Part shown: positions 59,427-64,000 of the stretch, in pieces
How the letters are laid out: every line of letters begins with the position of its first letter
How positions within the stretch are numbered: the first letter of the stretch is position 1
Notes under the pieces: generated by a model
Databases searched by the model: none
Seen by the model: the letters and a program-made list of their open reading frames with translations, nothing else
What the model was told of the DNA's origin: nothing
DNA from: Marvania coccoides
Taxonomy: Eukaryota > Chlorophyta > Trebouxiophyceae > Chlorellales > Chlorellaceae
Reading direction: 5' to 3'
Assembly (NCBI GenBank): GCA_963854735.1
Contig: OY978101.1
Coordinates: 1,364,001-1,428,000, forward strand
Length of the DNA stretch: 64,000 nucleotides
Program-made: the position numbers and the translations under genes

Positions 59427-61489
59427 CTACAAGCAAAGGATGGCACGGAGCGTGTCGGCCAGCGCTTCCGCCTTGGCTTTTGTAGGCCCCTGCGCCACCA
59501 GCGACGCTCCCAGCTCCCTCTGCTCCCGCAGCGCCGCCTGGTGAGCCGCCAGCGCCGCTGCCAGGCTGAGCAGCACCGGGCTGCCCCGAACTCGATCTGC
59601 CAGCGCAGGTGGCAGCCTATTCTCCGCTGCCCCGTTTCCATTACTGATATTGGTGGCGGTGTGCTCCCACTCCAATTGCCCGTCTGATAAAATTTCCTCC
59701 AAGGCACCCTCCCAGTCTAATCGTGCTTCTTCCGACTCACAATGCTGCTGCTGCTGCTGCTGTTGTTTTGCGGGGGAAAAGTGCCTGAGGCGCGGCCGCA
59801 GCGGCGCCCGCAGGCCCGCCGCCGGACTGCGGTGCAGCCCCAACAGCGCCATCGGCGCCGCATCTGTGGCTTTGAGGAACGGCAGCGGTACAACCTCCCC
59901 GCTGCTGTGCAGGTTGTACAGCCGCTCTGCCATGCGGTGCACCTTGCGCGCGGTGCTGCTGGCCGGCGCGCCCTCGCTGGGGCTGCCGCCAGAGGGGCCA
60001 CCGTCCCGAGGGGACCACCCTCCACCGCTCTGCAATTCCACGTCAGAAAACAGCCCCCCCGCTGCAGACTGCACCGCAGCCAGGTAGTCTCCACTGGTAT
60101 CTGACTGTGGCGTTAGTACTGAGGCTTCCCGCGCTGAGGACGGCCGCGGAGGCAGAGGAGAAAGGATGGAACTACCACCGCCGCCGCCGCCAGAAAGAGC
60201 AGAAGAAGAAGAAGGTTCTTCTCGCACCACCATGGTGCCGCTGACCTCTGCTCTGACCGTGGAGGGAGACCGCTCGATGAAGGTGCCGGAGGGGGCGCCG
60301 CCGCCGCTGACAGGGCGCGCCAAGACTGTGCCTGCCACCGCCGCTGCCGGAGCTGGCGCCACCATGGCCCCTGCTTGCTGCCGCCACGAGAAGTAGCCTT
60401 CTTCACTGACGGTGCCCCCCGGGAGGTGCGTGGGCTGCGCCAGCGCTGCGTACTCTGCCTTGGCTCTGTGCACCAGCGGTACCAGCACTCTCAATGCCGC
60501 TGCCTTGTCCCGAGCAATGAACTTGTGTTGCATCAAGAAGTGTGGGGTGGGGCGCGATCGCGGGTCCTTGTTCAGACACTGTGCAATAAAGTCCTGGAAC
60601 GCCAGCGTCCACTTCTCTTTTTCCGCCAGCTGCGGCGGGGGGTCGCGCACCACCATGAAAATAACCCGGTTAGGGTTGACCCGCCACCTGGGAGGGTACT
60701 GCTCTCCCATCTCGATGGAGGTGATGCCCAGCGCCCAGATGTCCACCTTTCCGTCATACTGCGACGCCTGAATCACCTCTGGCGCCATCCAGTGCGGCGT
60801 CCCGATGAACGTGTTGCGCTTGCTCAGCGTCGACGTGAGCTGCGCAGCCACGCCAAAATCCGCGAGCTTCACCTCCCCGTTTTCGGTGAGCAGGATGTTG
60901 CCGCACTTGATGTCGCGGTGGACGCGCCCCAGGCTGTGCAAGTAGTGCAGGCCGGCCAGGGTTTCTCCGCAAATGTAGGAAATGACGGTCTCCTCCAGCG
61001 GGGCGTTGCAAGCGTGCATGATATCGCTGACGCTGCCGCCGGCGCAGTACTCCATGGCGATCCAAAGTGCGTCTGCGGCTCGCCAGCTGCCGTAGTAGCG
61101 CACGATGTTGGGGTGGTCGCAGTCGCGCAGCATGGCAATCTCCTTTTGGATGCTGTCCATCTCGTCCGGCTCGGTCAGCGGGATGATCTTCACGGCCACG
61201 ATGTCGCCGGTCTCGATCAGCCGGGCCTGGTACACCGAGCCGTACGAACCACGGCCTGGCTCAGGGAGAGCAAACAATAAAATAATAAAAAGTGATCAAA
61301 CTGAAATAGCATTTTTTTCTGCCTATAAGAAAGTTAGCACGCACCTAATGGGTTCAAAAGCTCGAATTTAGAACTCGGATCGATGACGGTGAGCAGTTCT
61401 TGATCAGGCGGGTCTGGGGGAGGATCAAATCGAGATGAAAAGTCCCCAGACCGCACGGCCCCCGAGGGAATGGTGCGGTCGTAATCCAT
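59427..61489 (-). CDS. Ste20/MST-like (Hippo-type) serine/threonine kinase
   Basis: 657 residues from exons 61489-61345 and 61255-59427. A 45-residue N-terminus leads into a complete kinase domain (about 40-300): GRGSYGSVYQ (Gly loop), VAVKII (Lys), HRDIKCGNILL (catalytic loop), LADFGVAAQL (DFG), and the Ste20 signature GTPHWMAPEVIQ. Insert and spacing match MST1/2-Hippo rather than PAK or MAP4K. The C-terminal 350 residues are low-complexity, with Ser, Pro and Gly runs and a polyglutamine tract, ending in an Ala/Leu/Glu helix (SLAAALAAHQAALREQRELG) in the place where MST kinases carry a SARAH coiled coil; that equivalence is inferred. The intron splits the Gly loop region in phase (GT-AG). 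Confidence 0.94.
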
Positions 61490-61976
61490 AATGCTGCGTG
61501 TATTTATTTTTATCGACGAAACGCGCCAGAGATGCCGTATTAGATCCAGCTCCTTTCCTTTCAATGCAAACTTTTTGACTTGGCAGGGAGCCCCGGGGGA
61601 AGAGCGGAAAACTTCTTCGGTGGCTGTTGCCAGCTTTTTGTTTTGCCACGCGGTCGCAGCATTGCTTTCGCACGCCTGCTGCAGCCTGCTGACCACCTGG
61701 CCCAGCACAGACGACGTTCACTCAATGCTTCGTCGGTGAGGAAACGCGTCGCAGACGCAGAGCCTCCTGTGGGTCAAGCTGGTGGGCAGATGCATTAAGC
61801 TAGCTTGTTGGCAGTATTACCTTCGTGCAGTTTTAGGGGGCTTCGGCGAAAATTTAGACTCTTTTCATGGGGGCCAAAGTCGGCTTGCTGTCTTGCCTTT
61901 CAGCAGTTTCACTGTAAATCTCAGTCTGCTGCCCACAGTTGCATTTAACATGAAATCCCCCTCAAGGGTTGTGTTT
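61490..61976. other. Intergenic region upstream of the kinase gene
   Basis: Promoter side of the minus-strand kinase gene. Frames here are short; some belong to the degenerate MYND-like remnant next to it. Nothing else recognised. Confidence 0.4.
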
Positions 61977-62471
61977 TTAGTATGCCTTATTTCGTGCCCA
62001 GCACCTTGCACTGCAAGTGGCACTCTTGTAAATTCCCAGACCCATTCCGCTGCCGCACAGTCCCCCAAGGGCACTCTTTCCGGTGCCCCGTCGTGTCTTT
62101 CCAATCCTCCAGCTGGAAGATTTGCAGTACTTGGCGCCACGACAGCCGGGGCATGTTTTGGCTTCGGGCATGCCATGGGCGCCCGGAAGCGTGGTGGCCA
62201 GTTTTGCGCAAGTCAGCTTCGCCTTTGCGCGGCCCCTTGCTTTTAGACGCTGCTGCCAGGCTGTGCCTCCCTCTGCCTCCTCTACGGCAACCCTAGGGCG
62301 CAGCTCTTTTGTAAATGCCAATACTTCAGGCAATGGCAGGTCGCGATAATTATCAGAGGCCATGCCGCCGCTTCTCTCCAGTAGTTTCTTGAGCGCAAGA
62401 TTTTCCAGCTCAGCTCGGGCTGCCACTCTTTCCAGCGCCAATGGGTGGATGACGATTAACAAAAGGCACAA
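61977..62471 (-). pseudogene. Degenerate MYND-type zinc-finger remnant
   Basis: On the minus strand one frame reads LTCAKLATTLPGAHG then KTCPGCRGAKYC (62210-62124), the first half of a MYND finger. The second half, QLEDWKDTTGHRKECP (62115-62070), follows in another frame only a few bases later. The YCSxxCQxxDW core is thus broken by a small indel that also removes one cysteine codon; the gap is far too short for an intron. The upstream part is helical and has no good ATG. A pseudogene or assembly error is the best explanation. Confidence 0.45.
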
Positions 62472-62661
62472 AATTAAATTTTACATACGTACGCCGCCGA
62501 GGCCGGGAAGAGGGCACTGTGGAGAAATAATTATGGAAGGCCCCCAAAAGAGGTCAATTAATCATGGGGGCGAGCGTAAAAACCGTGATGCAGGAGGAAT
62601 TCGGCAAGAAGGTGAAAACTGAGGGCAGAGGTCGGCGGCAGGGCACAGTACTACCTTGTGA

Positions 62662-62844
62662 TTATGCGGAGTAGGCAGCGTCGGACAAAGGTGGCAAATC
62701 TTTGATAATGTCGCAAGAAAGCTCGTTCACATCTATAACGGGGATGCTGCCTAGTCCACGAACTCCGTCGAGGATGTCATTGGTGTTTTTGGTGAGGCGA
62801 CGCACCTCAACCACAAACAAGGCTGCAGAATCAGAATTAGCCAT
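62662..62844 (-). CDS. Small open frame, 60 residues, unknown
   Basis: ATG at 62844 in a single frame to 62662: MANSDSAALFVVEVRRL, then NDILDGVRGLGSIPVIDVNE and IIKDLPPLSDAAYSA. Composition is even and soluble, unlike random AT-rich frames around it, but no family is recognised and no splice partner was found. Could be a genuine small gene or an exon of a larger one. Confidence 0.3.
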   Translation of the reverse strand: MANSDSAALFVVEVRRLTKNTNDILDGVRGLGSIPVIDVNELSCDIIKDLPPLSDAAYSA

Positions 62845-63123
62845 TATTTTTTTTAATGATTTTTTTTTTCGAAACTTAATTCCGTTTAAAGCACGAGAGA
62901 CACGGGGCATTCGACATTTGTTTTTTTATTTTTGTTTTTTTAGAATTTCGAGTTTTTTCATTCTCGCTTCAATTTTAGTCTCTTGAAAATTTGTAAATAA
63001 TATGCAAATTGCCATGGGATAGATGGACTTGCGATGCTCACCCAACCGTCTTATTCCAGATCACAAAAGTCTTTCGCCATCCACGCATTTTCGCCCTTCA
63101 AACACCCCTCGGCTGCAGCAAAA

Positions 63124-64000
63124 ATGGGGAACCGGCGTTCTCGACCTCTCCAATCTGCCACAGCACCACCAACTCAGCCCTCCCCCTTCCTTCTCACCTG
63201 CGCCAACCCTGCGCTCGCTGCCACCGTAAGAATCGCGTTTCCACCCCAATTAGGGCCCTGGCCGATGCCCCAGCAGCCGCCCTTCGTCTACGCCGACTGT
63301 TACAACATCAAATTCTGGGGGATTGAGAAGCTGCACCCTTTTGACACCCAAAAATACGCTCGCGTCGTAAACAGTTTAGAAACGGAGGGCATCCTTCAAA
63401 AATCGCAGCTCGTCGCACCCAAAGAAGCCCCCCTGGAGCTGCTGGAAAGCGTGCACGACCCGCGCTACCTGCGCCAGTTGGAAACTTCGTCCCTCAAGGT
63501 TGCCATGGTGACTGAGTTAGCGCCGCTGGCGGTTCTTCCGCCCTTTCTATTGCGCGCAAAAGTGCTGCGCCCCATGCGCACGATGGCGGGCGGATCCGTG
63601 CTGGCGGGGGCCCTGGCGCTGGAGGTGATTTATAAGTCGACATTTTTTTTTGAACTTTTTTCTTCCTTTGTTCATGTTTATTTCATAGCGCCCACTGTAT
63701 TAATTTTTGTTATGTTAATACTAATATATTTCAGTGTGTTATCACAGCGAGGATGGGCTGTGAACCTGGGGGGAGGGATGCACCACGCCCATTGGAGCGA
63801 CGGCTCCGGATGGTCGCCCTACGACGACATCAGCTTAATGCTGCGCACGCTGCGCACTGCCTCCCAAGGTCAGCTCAAGTCTGTCATGGTTGTGGACCTG
63901 GACGTGCACCAAGGCAACGGCCACGAGCGCACCAAGCTGCACTTCCTCCGAGAGGCGGAAGAGAGGGAAAAGAGAGGAGGAGAAGAGGCAGGACAGCCGT
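63124..64000 (+). CDS. Class IV histone deacetylase (HDAC11-like), 3' partial
   Basis: Zinc-dependent lysine deacylase, cut by the right edge. Exon 1 is 63124-63624 (an inner ATG at 63265 is in the same frame), exon 2 starts at 63748. HDAC11-like blocks are FVYADCYNIKFWGIEKLHPF, ESVHDPRYL, FLLRAKVLRPMRTMAGGSVL, then after the splice RGWAVNLGGGMHHAHWSDG (tandem active-site His) and VMVVDLDVHQGNGHER (metal ligands). The intron happens to be in frame and open, so an unspliced reading would insert a hydrophobic stretch; splicing GAG to CGA restores the family sequence. After NGHER comes a Glu/Arg-rich insert not seen in HDAC11. Exon 1 upstream of residue 48 may be a targeting leader. Confidence 0.92.
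   Translation, partial: MGNRRSRPLQSATAPPTQPSPFLLTCANPALAATVRIAFPPQLGPWPMPQQPPFVYADCYNIKFWGIEKLHPFDTQKYARVVNSLETEGILQKSQLVAPKEAPLELLESVHDPRYLRQLETSSLKVAMVTELAPLAVLPPFLLRAKVLRPMRTMAGGSVLAGALALEVIYKSTFFFELFSSFVHVYFIAPTVLIFVMLILIYFSVLSQRGWAVNLGGGMHHAHWSDGSGWSPYDDISLMLRTLRTASQGQLKSVMVVDLDVHQGNGHERTKLHFLREAEEREKRGGEEAGQP

Overview
This window is nuclear DNA from a photosynthetic eukaryote, most likely a green alga. The genes are split by spliceosomal introns: GC-rich exons are broken by short, AT-rich introns with clear acceptor tracts. I reconstructed about 68 introns by eye, using splice consensus, reading phase and protein-family continuity. Plastid and green-lineage signs include a Tat-type PsbP-domain protein, an AP2-domain factor, an XB3/XBAT-like ankyrin-RING protein, a class-A-like HSF, and plastid-type leaders on a glutathione peroxidase and a MAPEG protein. 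TGTAA, the polyadenylation motif usual in chlorophytes, lies 20-90 bases after several stop codons. A coiled-coil gene weakly resembles dynein-regulatory-complex subunits, so a flagellated stage is possible. No virus, CRISPR array, rRNA, tRNA or intact transposon was seen.

Layout. 1-9 kb: a 5'-truncated SET-domain/RS-rich gene, a cytochrome P450 (minus), TRAPPC5, a PMP3-type small membrane protein (minus), and a large imperfect inverted repeat. 9-17 kb: a multidomain CobW/G3E GTPase, ribosomal protein uL23 (L23a), an Elongin-A-like protein and an AP2 factor. 17-28 kb: a YqgF/RuvX nuclease-like gene (minus), an XB3-like RING protein, an ABM-domain protein (minus), actin-related protein 6 and a 1,002-residue coiled-coil protein (minus). 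28-40 kb: a HAD hydrolase, a J-domain/enoyl-reductase fusion (minus), a membrane protein with an apparent frameshift, an MGST3-like MAPEG protein, a PsbP-domain protein, a coiled-coil protein, a glutathione peroxidase and a gluconokinase. 40-52 kb: a heat-shock factor (minus) with a perfect heat-shock element upstream, a GT90 glycosyltransferase (minus), a serine carboxypeptidase, a UBAC2-like rhomboid/UBA protein (minus) and a DRC-like coiled-coil protein (minus). 52-64 kb: folylpolyglutamate synthase, CTP synthase (minus), a 71-residue unknown protein (minus), a TIGR04282-type transferase, a Ste20/MST-like kinase (minus), a degenerate MYND-like remnant (minus), and the 5' part of a class IV (HDAC11-like) histone deacetylase running off the right edge.

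The genes form no operon or pathway cluster; they are ordinary housekeeping and regulatory genes on both strands. The main oddities are the high share of GC-AG introns (11 of about 68), a J-domain joined to an MDR reductase, a G3E GTPase joined to thioredoxin-like and zinc-ribbon regions, a SET domain joined to an RS-rich tail, the HSF self-regulation signal, and the long foldback repeat.
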